Assembly: GCA_018373675.1 (NCBI GenBank)
Contig: JAHAGQ010000007.1
Coordinates: 16,171-80,170, forward strand
Source of the DNA: Collinsella sp.
GTDB taxonomy: Bacteria > Actinomycetota > Coriobacteriia > Coriobacteriales > Coriobacteriaceae
Length of the DNA: 64,000 bases
Direction: 5' to 3'
Below, piece by piece: positions 7,716 through 16,159 of the stretch. How positions within the stretch are numbered: the stretch's first letter is position 1; the number at the start of each line of letters is the position of its first letter. Below the pieces are notes generated by a model. It was not told the DNA's origin. It saw only the letters and a program-made list of their open reading frames with translations, and ran no database searches. Made by a program: the position numbers and the translations under genes.

Positions 7716-8833
7716 TTCAGTGCCTTCCTGATATCGAACAGCATGACCTCGATGGCCAGCTGGGGAGTAACGTTTCTGGCTATGTTGCGCTCAGCCGTGG
7801 CAACCGCCTCGAGCGCCTGGGTGGCACCCGCAACATTCGTCGCGGCGGCAAGCCGCCCGATCGTGTCGCGCACGTCTTCGTTCACGACGTCGGCCGCCTC
7901 GTCCTGAAGCGTCAGCAGCACGTCGCGCATGAGCGTCCGCGCGCTCGCCAGCGCTTCCATGATACCCGAACGCTCGCGCGCGTTGAGTTCGCGCTTGTTG
8001 CGGTCCTCAAGCTGCTTCAATGCTCCACGCGACAGATAGTCGGCGTTTTGCTCGAGCACCTTTTCCTGTGTGGACTTGACCTCGGCGAGCGGCGCCTTAA
8101 CGGCGACGATGAGCGACTTGGCGCGGCTGAGCACATCAGCCTCGTCGGCAGCGATGAGCGAATCGATGGCGCGGACCATTTGGCGGCGAGCATCCTGGCG
8201 CTCGGCACTCTTAAGGAACTCGATGCCGCGTGTGGGGCTTCCCGCCACGGCGACCGCCATGCGGCAACGCGCGAGATCCTGACCCGTCGCGCGGCTCACG
8301 GCCTGCGCGGCCACGGTGGGCGACACCAGCCGAAACGGCACGCACTGACAGCGGCTCACGATGGTGGGCAACATCACGTCTGCCGAGGTGCCCAACAAGA
8401 TGAACATAACGCCCTCGGGCGGCTCCTCGAGTGTCTTGAGCAGCGCGTTGGCGGTGTTAGCGCGCAGTTGCTCGGCACGATCGATGATGTAGACCTTGGC
8501 CTTGGCACGGATGGGCGCCAGCGGCACGTCATCGAGCAGCTCGCGGGTCTGGGCAATGAGGTAGCCTGTGGCGCTCTCGGGCGTGTAATAGTGCACGTCA
8601 GGATGCGTATGCCGAGCAACGCGTACGCAGCTGTCGCATGCTCCGCAGCCGTCCTGCTCGCACAGGAAGGCCTGGGCGAGCGCCCATGCGGCATCGAGCT
8701 TGCCGGCACCGGGAGCGCCCAAAAACAGGTAGGCGTGCGATGCGCGGCCGCTGGCGACGGCGTTGGTCAAAAAATCGCGAACGCGCTCTTGGGTGTCGAG
8801 CTTGGCCAGCAGGCTTGCCTGAGCGGGGGCCAC
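7706..8833 (-). CDS. holB: DNA polymerase III subunit delta'
   Basis: From the GTG at 8833 the protein has 375 residues. AAGGAGG stands nine bases before this start, and the GTG is only one base after the tmk stop codon, so translation is probably coupled. It has the clamp-loader AAA+ architecture: HAYLFLGAPGAGKLDAA (Walker A-like) near residue 33, a zinc module CEQDGCGACDSC near 56-67, VYIIDRAEQLRANTANALLK, LEEPPEGVMFIL and the SRC motif VSRCQ. It loads the beta clamp together with delta and DnaX, which are elsewhere. Confidence 0.93.
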   Translation of the reverse strand: MAPAQASLLAKLDTQERVRDFLTNAVASGRASHAYLFLGAPGAGKLDAAWALAQAFLCEQDGCGACDSCVRVARHTHPDVHYYTPESATGYLIAQTRELLDDVPLAPIRAKAKVYIIDRAEQLRANTANALLKTLEEPPEGVMFILLGTSADVMLPTIVSRCQCVPFRLVSPTVAAQAVSRATGQDLARCRMAVAVAGSPTRGIEFLKSAERQDARRQMVRAIDSLIAADEADVLSRAKSLIVAVKAPLAEVKSTQEKVLEQNADYLSRGALKQLEDRNKRELNARERSGIMEALASARTLMRDVLLTLQDEAADVVNEDVRDTIGRLAAATNVAGATQALEAVATAERNIARNVTPQLAIEVMLFDIRKALKCR

Positions 8834-8834
8834 G

Positions 8835-9518
8835 TTACTCGGCCTCCTTGGCAAGCGCGGCGGCGACAGCATCTTGCGAAATGTCGAGACCGTACGCGCG
8901 AATCTGCTCGACCGTCTTCTCGAAGACTTCCTCGACGGTCGCAGTGGCGTCGATGAGCTTTACGCGGTTTGGCTCCTCGGCAGCAATGGCGCAAAATCCC
9001 TGGTAAACGCGCTCTTGGAAGGCTATGCCTTTTGCCTCCATGCGATCTGCCGCACCACGAGCTGCCATGCGCAGCGCCGCCTGCTCGGGCGTGATGTGGT
9101 AGACGAGCGTGAGCGCCGGATGCGTACCGGCGACAGCCAGGTTGTTGGCATCGCGTACCATCTGACGGTCGAGGCCATCGGCAAACGCCTGGTAGCAGGT
9201 CGTGGAGTCGTAGAAGCGATCGCACAGGACTACCTTGCCGGCCGCGAGGGCGGGAGCTATGACCTCGTGCACCAACTGGGCACGCGCCGCCTCGTAGAGC
9301 AGCAACTCGCAGGTGTCTCCCATCGCCGTATTGGCGGGGTCGAGCAGCAGAGCACGGATCTTTTCGCTAATGGCGGTACCGCCCGGCTCGCGCAGGCTCA
9401 CAACCTGGTAGCCAGCGAGTTCGAGCGCGCGGGCAAGCAGACGCGCCTGCGTGGACTTGCCGGCGCCGTCGACGCCCTCGAGCGTGATAAAGCTATGTTG
9501 AGCGGGCTCAAAAGCCAT
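8835..9518 (-). CDS. tmk: Thymidylate kinase
   Basis: This 227-residue enzyme phosphorylates dTMP to dTDP in the cytoplasm. It has the P-loop FITLEGVDGAGKSTQARLLA at residues 10-29, the DR[YF] motif as VLCDRFYDSTTCYQAF near 98, and the LID region RMAARGAADRMEAKG. First gene of the tmk-holB-ricT run on the minus strand; a palindromic repeat lies about 100 bases upstream. Confidence 0.96.
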   Translation of the reverse strand: MAFEPAQHSFITLEGVDGAGKSTQARLLARALELAGYQVVSLREPGGTAISEKIRALLLDPANTAMGDTCELLLYEAARAQLVHEVIAPALAAGKVVLCDRFYDSTTCYQAFADGLDRQMVRDANNLAVAGTHPALTLVYHITPEQAALRMAARGAADRMEAKGIAFQERVYQGFCAIAAEEPNRVKLIDATATVEEVFEKTVEQIRAYGLDISQDAVAAALAKEAE

Positions 9519-9620
9519 GGGCGCAGCCCCTTCCTACAAGGCGCGTAAATGCAGATATATCAACCAAGCCATGATACCCCAGGGGCAGGCGCGCCCCCAA
9601 TGGCTAAAGGTGTCTTTCCA

Positions 9621-9689
9621 AAGTTGCGGTGAAATAGGGACTGATTGAAGCTCTGAGACCGCCAAACAGTCCCTATTTCACCGCAACTT
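9621..9689. repeat. Perfect 23-bp inverted repeat (TTGCGGTGAAATAGGGAC family)
   Basis: The arms 9621-9643 and 9667-9689 are exact reverse complements separated by 23 bases. The arm contains AGTTGCGGTGAAATAGGGAC. A degenerate second copy sits at 45278-45344, so this is a dispersed element rather than a local regulatory site. Confidence 0.85.
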
Positions 9690-9714
9690 ATGATGGGGAC
9701 TTTTGGACGCTGGG

Positions 9715-9720
9715 TATAAT
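9715..9720 (+). promoter_or_regulatory. Possible -10 box of the zinc-ribbon protein gene
   Basis: A consensus TATAAT stands 37 bases before the ATG at 9758, preceded by GG. No good -35 hexamer is visible 16-18 bases upstream, so this is only a probable promoter. Confidence 0.4.
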
Positions 9721-9757
9721 CGTCGTATTAATTTGAAATGTGGCGAAAGGAGTGGCA

Positions 9758-10741
9758 ATGTCTCGGTATTGCGCCTCGTGCGGCAAGCTTCTTGCAGATG
9801 ATGCCAAGTTCTGCACCTCGTGCGGTGCACCCGTTGAGCAGACAACCGCAAGCAATGGCCAACCCGCGTTTGAGAAGACCGGCTCCCTCGATACGCCGCA
9901 AGCTAAGCCGGACGACCCCCTCGCCTATCGCCCCGACCCCGCCGCCGGCCCTGCAGCGGTCGAAACGACGCAGCGCATACCCGTCGCGGACACCCCGCCC
10001 CAACAGCAACCGGCGTCTACATACGCGTCTGGTTCACCGCAGGCCCCCGCCGCCAAAAAGAGCAGCACCAAGGCGCTTATCGCCGTTATCGTTGTGCTGG
10101 TGGCAATCATCATCGCCTTGGTCATCTTTTTTGTGATCAAGCCGTTCGACAACTCCGCTACGCAGACGACTGCCGAGGTAGCTAAGCTGCACCATGACGT
10201 CGACGACGATGATCTAAAGCCTCTCGGCAATCCCAACAGCCTGTACGACGATGATGACGATGACGACGAGGATGGCGGCGAAGCAAGCCTCTCCGAACAG
10301 AACCTCTACCGTCGCCTGAGTGAATACTACGACCTGCTGGAAGATCTCGATAGCCAGGTCCGTGCCTGCGCAGAGACGTTTAATGGCAGCTATCTGGAAG
10401 AGGATCGTACCACCCGTCAAAATCTCGCTGACGTCGCCGAGCGCACGGAGGACACCATCGAGCAGTATTACGACATTGTCGAGGACCTGGACGTCCCCAC
10501 AAGCTCTAAGAACTACAGCTCGTGGAAGGACATCATTGCTCTGTACGACGACCTGGATCACCGCATCGATGCGATCTGCGATGCCTGGGAGATCAGCTTA
10601 AAGTACGCAAAGCCCGCGGACCATAAGAACGAGATCGTGGCGCCGCTGTCGCGCGACAACGTGGCGGGCACCAATGACAATAAGTACCGCCTAGACTTTG
10701 AGGAGCGCTATCCCGGCGCCAAACCCGTCGAAGTGAACTAA
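9758..10741 (+). CDS. Zinc-ribbon single-pass membrane protein
   Basis: From the ATG at 9758, preceded by GAAAGGAG, the protein has 327 residues. The N-terminus is a double CxxC zinc ribbon (RYCASCGKLLADDAKFCTSCG, residues 3-23). A Pro/Ala/Gln-rich linker follows, then one membrane segment (ALIAVIVVLVAIIIALVIFF, about 107-126). After it comes a stretch of consecutive Asp residues near 160-180 and a helical acidic domain (LYRRLSEYYDLLEDLDSQV). The topology suggests a cytoplasmic ribbon and an exported helical domain. No named family beyond the zinc ribbon is recognised, so the function is unknown. Confidence 0.8.
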   Translation: MSRYCASCGKLLADDAKFCTSCGAPVEQTTASNGQPAFEKTGSLDTPQAKPDDPLAYRPDPAAGPAAVETTQRIPVADTPPQQQPASTYASGSPQAPAAKKSSTKALIAVIVVLVAIIIALVIFFVIKPFDNSATQTTAEVAKLHHDVDDDDLKPLGNPNSLYDDDDDDDEDGGEASLSEQNLYRRLSEYYDLLEDLDSQVRACAETFNGSYLEEDRTTRQNLADVAERTEDTIEQYYDIVEDLDVPTSSKNYSSWKDIIALYDDLDHRIDAICDAWEISLKYAKPADHKNEIVAPLSRDNVAGTNDNKYRLDFEERYPGAKPVEVN

Positions 10742-10759
10742 CGCCTTGTCGTTTCCGAG

Positions 10760-10818
10760 CCGGCAGTTAGGGACGTTCCTAAACTGCCGGCAGAAAAAGG
10801 AATGTCCCTAACTGCCGG
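10760..10818. repeat. Inverted repeat with GGCAGTTAGGGACGTTCC arms
   Basis: Arms 10760-10780 and 10798-10818 match at 20 of 21 positions as reverse complements. The left arm recurs exactly at 34729-34749, so this is a dispersed family. It lies between two converging genes, just before the shared terminator. Confidence 0.8.
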
Positions 10819-10820
10819 TC

Positions 10821-10860
10821 AAAAAACGAGCGAGGATCATGGGACCCTCGCTCGTTTTTT
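10821..10860. terminator. Bidirectional terminator between converging genes
   Basis: A stem ACGAGCGAGG/CCTCGCTCGT is flanked by six A on the left and six T on the right, so it has a T run on either strand. It serves topA on the minus strand and the zinc-ribbon gene on the plus strand. Confidence 0.9.
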
Positions 10861-10882
10861 GGGCAATGTTTCGACTGCGCCG

Positions 10883-13477
10883 TTACTTGTCGGCGGCTGC
10901 TTTCTTGGCAGTCGACTTCTTCGCGGTCGTCTTCTTGGCGGCAGTGGCTTTCTTAGCCGTCGTCTTCTTCGCAGTCGAGGTCTTCTTCGCCGTGCTCGCC
11001 TTGGTCGCAGTCTTGCGGCCGCGGGCGGGCTTCTTCTCCTTGGTCGGGCAGTCCATGTTGACGCAGATACGCCACGGACCGCGCGCCGTGTTGACCACCA
11101 CGATGGGAGCGCCGCACTCGGGACAGGTCTCGCCCGTCGCCTCGAGCTTGCCACGCGCCGGCAGCGGATAGCTCACGCCGCAGTCGTCATAGTTGGTGCA
11201 GCGGATAAAGCGCTTGCCGCTCTTCTCGCTCTTGTGTGCGATCAGGTCGCCATGGCGTCCTGCCTCGGCGCACACCTTGCACTCGCCCACCTTAAGGTCA
11301 GGCTCGTAGTTGGTGGGGCATGTGGGGTTCACGCAAATCTCGAAAGCCTTTTGGCGGAACGGCTGGCACTTAATGCGCGGCGCACCGCATTCGGGGCACA
11401 CAGCAGCCTCGCCCTCGAGCGGGCTCACCTTGACGCCGCTCGGCACCGGATAGGTCACGTCGCAGTCGGGCCAGCCCATGCAGCCGATAAAGCTGCCGCG
11501 GGTCTTGGCGCTCGTCTTCATAACCAAGTCCTTGCCGCACTTGGGGCAGGCGCCCACGCGCGCATCGGCCGTGACGGCGTCGCTGATAGCATCGCCCAGT
11601 TCCTGCGTATGCTTGAGCAGCTCGTCGAGCACACCGGCCAGCAGCGCGCGCGAGTGCGTCACGACATGCTCTTCGGTGTCCTCGCCGCGCTCCACGCGGG
11701 TCATATCGCCATCGAGCTCGCTGGTCATATCGGGGCTCGTGATGCGCGGGGCAAACTGCGACAGTGCATCGATGATGGCGATGCCCAGCTTGCTCGGCTC
11801 CACGGGATCGTTTTTGAGATAGCGCACGGCGTACAGGCGCTCGATGATGCTCGCGCGCGTGGACTTGGTGCCCAGGCCGCGCTTTTCCATCTCCTGCACG
11901 AGCTTGCCCTGGCTGTAGCGTGCGGGCGGCTCGGTCTGCTTGGCCTCGAGCTTAATGTCGAACACGTCGACCGTATCGCCCTGCTCCAGCGGCGGCATCT
12001 GCTCGTCGCGCTTGAGTCCATACGGATACGCCTCGCGGAAACCCGGGGTCACGAGCACATCGCCCGAAGCCACGAACGGCTCACCATTGACGTCGAGCTC
12101 GAGCTTGGTGTTCTCGATGGTCGCGGGACCCATGAGCGTTGCCAGGAAGCGACGGGCGATGAGGTCGTAGAGCTTGCGCTGGCCACCGTCGAGCGCGGAC
12201 GGATCGCCCTCGCCCGTGGGATAGATAGGCGGGTGGTCGGTGGTTTCGACTTTGCCGCGCGTGGGCTTCATGGGGCCGGCGAGCACCTTTTTGCACACGG
12301 GCGCCAGCGCCGGGTTGATCTTTGCAAGGTCGCTCACCACGGCGCCCAGATCGAGCGTCGCAGGGTACACGGTATTGTCGACACGCGGGTAGCTGATGAG
12401 ACCGGCCATGTAGAGGGACTCGGCGATGCGCATGGTACGCGCAGGTGAGATGCCCTCGGCTGCGGCGGCAGCCTGCAGCGAGGTAGTCGCAAACGGTGTG
12501 GGCGGCTGCTGCTTGCGCGAACGCTTGGTCACCGCGGCGACGGTTGCCGTCGCAACGCCGTCAACGTGGCCGTACGCCGCCTCAGCAGCATCCTTGTCGG
12601 TAAAGCGCGCCGTCTTGTGCGCAATCTTAAAGCGGTCGTCCTCGGCAGCGCCCTGTGCGGCGCCCATGCCGCGGATCTGCCAATAGTCCTCGGGCACAAA
12701 CGCCATGCGCTCGCGCTCGCGCTCGACCACCAGGGCAAGCGTCGGCGTCTGCACACGGCCGGCAGAGCGCACGTTACCAAAGCCGCCAAACTTGGCGAGC
12801 GTCAGGTAGCGCGTGAGCACCGCACCCCAAATGAGGTCGATGTGCTGGCGGCTCTCGCCGGCGTCGGCCAGATTCTGGTCGAGCGAGACGAGATTATCGA
12901 AGGCCTGCGTGATCTCGGCCTTGGTAAACGAAGAATACTGGGCGCGGGCGACCGGCAGGTCGGGCGCAACCTCGCGCACCTTGTTGAGGGCGTCCGAACC
13001 GATCAGCTCGCCCTCGCGATCGAAGTCCGTGGCGATGATGACACTGTCGGACTTCTTGGCGAGGTTCTTGAGCGAACGAATGAGTTCCTTCTCGGCCGGT
13101 AGCTTAATGACGGGCGCCCAGGTGAGGTAAGGCAGGCTCTCGAGTTTCCAGCCCTTGATTGAGATGCCATCGGCAAGAAACGGCTTGCGCTTGGTGTCGT
13201 AGGGCGGACGCGCCAGGCCATCGGGTATGTCGGCCGGCAGCATCTCGCCGTCCTCGGTGACCGAATACCAGCCCAGCTTTTTATCGAACAGCACGCTGTC
13301 GCAAAAATCGGGCGCTAGGATGTGACCGGCAAGGCCGATGGTCACGCACTCCTCGCCCTTCCACTCAAAACGGTAGATGGCGGTGTTGTACACCTTGTCC
13401 TTTTTGGGCTTGCCCGTGGACAGACGCTCGGCAATCTGACGCGCGGCGTCGTTTTTCTCGGCGATGATGAGCTTCAA
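10883..13477 (-). CDS. topA: DNA topoisomerase I (type IA)
   Basis: The 864-residue enzyme relaxes negatively supercoiled DNA. The Toprim domain opens MKLIIAEKNDAARQIAERLS and contains IIATDFDREGELIGSDAL near 150. RSAGRVQTPTLALVVERERE and the active-site tyrosine in GLISYPRVDNTVYP (near 365) follow. Four cysteine modules come after about residue 655 (CPKCGKDL, CPECGAPRIKC, CKVCAEAG, CPECGAPI). The last 45 residues are Lys/Ala/Thr repeats of the AKKTTAKK type. The N-terminus (EKND start, VTIGLAGHILAPDF) looks closer to archaeal/TopoIII-type enzymes than to the usual bacterial MKLVIVESP start. Confidence 0.95.
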   Translation of the reverse strand: MKLIIAEKNDAARQIAERLSTGKPKKDKVYNTAIYRFEWKGEECVTIGLAGHILAPDFCDSVLFDKKLGWYSVTEDGEMLPADIPDGLARPPYDTKRKPFLADGISIKGWKLESLPYLTWAPVIKLPAEKELIRSLKNLAKKSDSVIIATDFDREGELIGSDALNKVREVAPDLPVARAQYSSFTKAEITQAFDNLVSLDQNLADAGESRQHIDLIWGAVLTRYLTLAKFGGFGNVRSAGRVQTPTLALVVERERERMAFVPEDYWQIRGMGAAQGAAEDDRFKIAHKTARFTDKDAAEAAYGHVDGVATATVAAVTKRSRKQQPPTPFATTSLQAAAAAEGISPARTMRIAESLYMAGLISYPRVDNTVYPATLDLGAVVSDLAKINPALAPVCKKVLAGPMKPTRGKVETTDHPPIYPTGEGDPSALDGGQRKLYDLIARRFLATLMGPATIENTKLELDVNGEPFVASGDVLVTPGFREAYPYGLKRDEQMPPLEQGDTVDVFDIKLEAKQTEPPARYSQGKLVQEMEKRGLGTKSTRASIIERLYAVRYLKNDPVEPSKLGIAIIDALSQFAPRITSPDMTSELDGDMTRVERGEDTEEHVVTHSRALLAGVLDELLKHTQELGDAISDAVTADARVGACPKCGKDLVMKTSAKTRGSFIGCMGWPDCDVTYPVPSGVKVSPLEGEAAVCPECGAPRIKCQPFRQKAFEICVNPTCPTNYEPDLKVGECKVCAEAGRHGDLIAHKSEKSGKRFIRCTNYDDCGVSYPLPARGKLEATGETCPECGAPIVVVNTARGPWRICVNMDCPTKEKKPARGRKTATKASTAKKTSTAKKTTAKKATAAKKTTAKKSTAKKAAADK

Positions 13478-13531
13478 AAGAGGCTCCTATCTCGTATCTC
13501 TGCGGCTACGCCCGCCCGTATGGCGGCCGAC

Positions 13532-14215
13532 TTACGCCCTTGCTTGCTCAATCTGCCCGATGAGCCAATCGCACCAGGCATCCATGCCCTCGCCCTTGCG
13601 CGCGCTCACGGCAAACCGCGGCGCCTGCGGATTGAGGTCATCGAGTGTCTTAGTATACCTATCCATGTCAAAATCGAAAGCCGGGGCCACATCGACCTTG
13701 TTGAGCAGCTGCGCGCCGGCGTGCTGAAAGATGCCCGGGTACTTGATGGGCTTGTCGTCGCCCTCGGGCACCGAGAGAATCATGATGGACAGGTTTTCGC
13801 CCAGGTCAAAGTCGACTGGGCAGACCAGGTTACCCACGTTTTCGATAAAGATGACGTCGATGTTTTCCAGACCCACGGCCTGGTCGAACGCGTCAACGGC
13901 CTCCATGATCATGTTGCCCTCGAGGTGGCACAGGCCGCCCGTGTTGATCTGGATGGCAGGCATGCCGGCTTCCTTCATGGTGATGGCGTCGACGTCCGAG
14001 GCGATATCGCCTTCGATGACGGCGCAGCGCAAGCCGGCCTTGTCGCGCAGGCGCTCGTTGGTGCCCAGAATCGTTGTTGTCTTACCCGAGCCGGGGCTCG
14101 ACAAGACGTTGATCACGTAGGTGTTTGTCTCATTAAATCGCTGACGCAGCTGATCTGCCAGGCGCTCGTTGCGCGACAGGATCGGCGACGCGATATCAAT
14201 CGTTTTCTCGGCCAT
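13532..14215 (-). CDS. hypB: Hydrogenase nickel incorporation GTPase HypB
   Basis: The 227-residue GTPase delivers nickel to [NiFe] hydrogenase. It has the P-loop VLSSPGSGKTTTI near residue 40, then CAVIEGDIASDVDA, the metal/switch motif GGLCHLEGNMI, FIENVGNLVCP and NKVDVAPA. It lacks the long N-terminal His-rich nickel store found in some HypB. It follows hypA with a 54-base gap, so the two are probably co-transcribed. The other hyp genes and the hydrogenase are not in this window. Confidence 0.95.
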   Translation of the reverse strand: MAEKTIDIASPILSRNERLADQLRQRFNETNTYVINVLSSPGSGKTTTILGTNERLRDKAGLRCAVIEGDIASDVDAITMKEAGMPAIQINTGGLCHLEGNMIMEAVDAFDQAVGLENIDVIFIENVGNLVCPVDFDLGENLSIMILSVPEGDDKPIKYPGIFQHAGAQLLNKVDVAPAFDFDMDRYTKTLDDLNPQAPRFAVSARKGEGMDAWCDWLIGQIEQARA

Positions 14216-14269
14216 ACTCGGCGCTCCTTACTTCTACCATTTATACCCCGTCCCCAGGTTGCTGGCGGG

Positions 14270-14626
14270 CTAATCGTCGGGGGTCTCGATCTCGATACTT
14301 GCGATGTCGAGTTCGCGGCCGTGCAGCAGACGCACGTTGGAGCCGCCACACTGGGGACAGCGACAATGGAAACGGTCGTGATCAAAGACCTCGCCGCAGT
14401 CCAGGCACTCGCTTTGTGGATGGACCTCCTCCACGGCAAGCTCGCAGCCGCGCGTGAGCGGGTCCTCGTCGCGAAACGTCTCCCAGGCAAAGTCGAGCGC
14501 CTCGCGCACGACCTCGGTCATATCCCCGATACGCAGCGTTACCAAAACGGCGCGCGAGGCCCCCGCCCCACGCGCCGCGCGAATCACTGTATCGAGTATG
14601 CCGTTGACAATGCCAACCTCGTGCAT
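14270..14626 (-). CDS. hypA: Hydrogenase maturation nickel metallochaperone HypA
   Basis: The 118-residue protein begins MHEVGIVNGILDTV, whose Met-His-Glu binds nickel. It has two zinc-binding CxxC pairs (CLDCGEVFDHDRFHCRCPQCG, about 74-95). It partners HypB. Six bases separate it from the end of tatC, which puts hydrogenase maturation and Tat export in one transcription run. Confidence 0.95.
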   Translation of the reverse strand: MHEVGIVNGILDTVIRAARGAGASRAVLVTLRIGDMTEVVREALDFAWETFRDEDPLTRGCELAVEEVHPQSECLDCGEVFDHDRFHCRCPQCGGSNVRLLHGRELDIASIEIETPDD

Positions 14627-14632
14627 ACCGAT

Positions 14633-15424
14633 TTACTCCTCGTCGTCCTCATCGTCCGAGAACAGGTCCAGACGACTCACAAACAGGCCCTCCTTGCCCT
14701 CGCGCGCGGTAATGACCACGCGGGCAATAGCGAGCGAAATCTCGTAGAGCGAGAGCAGGGCGCCATACATGAGGCCCAGCGTAACGGGCGAGCCGTCGGG
14801 CGTAATCACAGCCGAGCCCACAAGCAGGCCCACGTACACGTAGCGCCAGGCGCCGCGGAAGGCCGCGTAGGACACGATGTGGAAGACGGACAGGTAGAAG
14901 ATGATAAGCGGCAGCTCAAACGCCACGCCAAAGCCGATCATAAAGAGCAGCTCCATGTTGACGTAGTTCTCCAGGTCGGGCAACGCCGTAGCGACGGCCG
15001 AGGTCTCGCCGATGAGCCACTCAAAGCCCGCCGGGATGATGATGAAGTAGCAGAAGATGGCACCCAGGAAGAACAGCACCGTCGAGGCGAGCACCGTGGG
15101 CACGACCCACTTGCGCTCGTTGGGGCGAAGTGCCGGCAGGAAAAATGCCAGAATCTGCCAGATGATCATGGGCGTGCACATGACCACGGCCATCTTGATG
15201 GCCAGCGAGAAGCGCAGGCCAAAGCCGCCGAGCGTGGTGGTGATGTAGAACTTACCGTCCGGCACAAAGGAGCGGATGGGGTCTTCCAAGATGTCGAGCA
15301 CCACGGGCGTGGCGAAATACAGCACGATGGCGGCGGCAAACACCGACACGACCACGATGGTCAGGCGGCGACGGAGCTCTCCCAGGTGATCGAAGAGCGG
15401 CATGCGCGCAGGTCCGATAGGCAT
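14633..15424 (-). CDS. tatC: Twin-arginine translocase subunit TatC
   Basis: The 263-residue membrane protein has the family start MPLFDHLGELRRRLTIVVVS and the conserved cytoplasmic glutamate region FEWLIGETSAV, with about six membrane segments (for example VVSVFAAAIVLYFATPVVLDI and FLGAIFCYFIIIPAGF). It recognises twin-arginine signals of folded exported proteins. Its ATG overlaps the stop codon of the TatA/B gene (TAATG), indicating coupled translation. The C-terminus is acidic (DDEDDEE). Confidence 0.95.
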   Translation of the reverse strand: MPIGPARMPLFDHLGELRRRLTIVVVSVFAAAIVLYFATPVVLDILEDPIRSFVPDGKFYITTTLGGFGLRFSLAIKMAVVMCTPMIIWQILAFFLPALRPNERKWVVPTVLASTVLFFLGAIFCYFIIIPAGFEWLIGETSAVATALPDLENYVNMELLFMIGFGVAFELPLIIFYLSVFHIVSYAAFRGAWRYVYVGLLVGSAVITPDGSPVTLGLMYGALLSLYEISLAIARVVITAREGKEGLFVSRLDLFSDDEDDEE

Positions 15425-16005
15425 TACTCATCGCCTCCCTTCGAGGCGTCGGCGGCAGCGGCGTCGTCCTCGGCCTCGAGCTCGCGGGCGAGCTGGTCGA
15501 CGACGGCCTTGCGCTTGCGGGGACGACGGGCGTAGAGGTCAGCCGTCGTGGGCTCTGCCGGCTCGGGCTCGGGCTCCGGCTCTGCAGCAGGCTCGGGCTC
15601 GACGACAGGCTCGGCGGCAGCGGCAGGCTCGGCACCCTCGGCCTCCTCAGCAGCACCCTCGCCCTCGGCGGCAGCCTCACTCGCGGCCTTCTCGGCAGCA
15701 AGACGGGCGCGACGCTCGGCAAAGGTCTCCTTCTTGGCGGGCGCTGCCGCCTCGGCGGCATCCTCGTCCGCATCGGAATCGTCATCGACGGCAGTCTTCT
15801 TGGGCTTGACCGGTGCCGAAGCGGCCTCACTTACCGGATCGATAATCTCGGACTGAACAACGGCCGTCATCTTTTCCTGCGTCTCGCGGAACTGACGGAT
15901 GGCACGGCCAATCGTGCGGCCCATCTGTGGGAGCTTATCCGGGCCAAACAGCAAAAAGCCGAAGACCACGATGATCGCGAGCTCACCCTCTCCAATACCA
16001 AACAC
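15424..16005 (-). CDS. Twin-arginine translocase subunit TatA/TatB with long acidic tail
   Basis: From the GTG at 16005, five bases after GGAGG, the protein has 193 residues. Residues 1-20 form the membrane segment (GIGEGELAIIVVFGFLLFGP), followed by the amphipathic helix DKLPQMGRTIGRAIRQFRETQ with the family LPxxGR core. The remaining 130 residues are Ala/Glu/Pro-rich with repeated EPEPA, much longer than in typical TatA. The protein could act as TatA or TatB; only one such gene is here. The longer frame to 16050 lacks a ribosome site. Confidence 0.9.
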   Translation of the reverse strand: MFGIGEGELAIIVVFGFLLFGPDKLPQMGRTIGRAIRQFRETQEKMTAVVQSEIIDPVSEAASAPVKPKKTAVDDDSDADEDAAEAAAPAKKETFAERRARLAAEKAASEAAAEGEGAAEEAEGAEPAAAAEPVVEPEPAAEPEPEPEPAEPTTADLYARRPRKRKAVVDQLARELEAEDDAAAADASKGGDE

Positions 16006-16159
16006 ACATACCTCCAAGGCTCGATGTGAGTCGAGCCCGCACCGCGCCATTCGGCCGGAACTCGTCTATTCATTCGGTCAAGTATAGCGCCCGGACGCCA
16101 AAACGTCCGAGCGCATCACAAACATATGCCAAACGGCACGCCCTTTTGGGGGGCAAAGA

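Noticed and set aside
10802..12448. Long plus-strand ORF of 548 codons opposite topA
   Set aside because: It is antisense to a fully recognised topoisomerase and reads as Ala/Arg/Gly/His-rich text without domains; such frames arise from GC-biased codons.
13322..15535. Plus-strand ORF of 737 codons over hypB, hypA and tatC
   Set aside because: It crosses three well-supported minus-strand genes and has no family signature.
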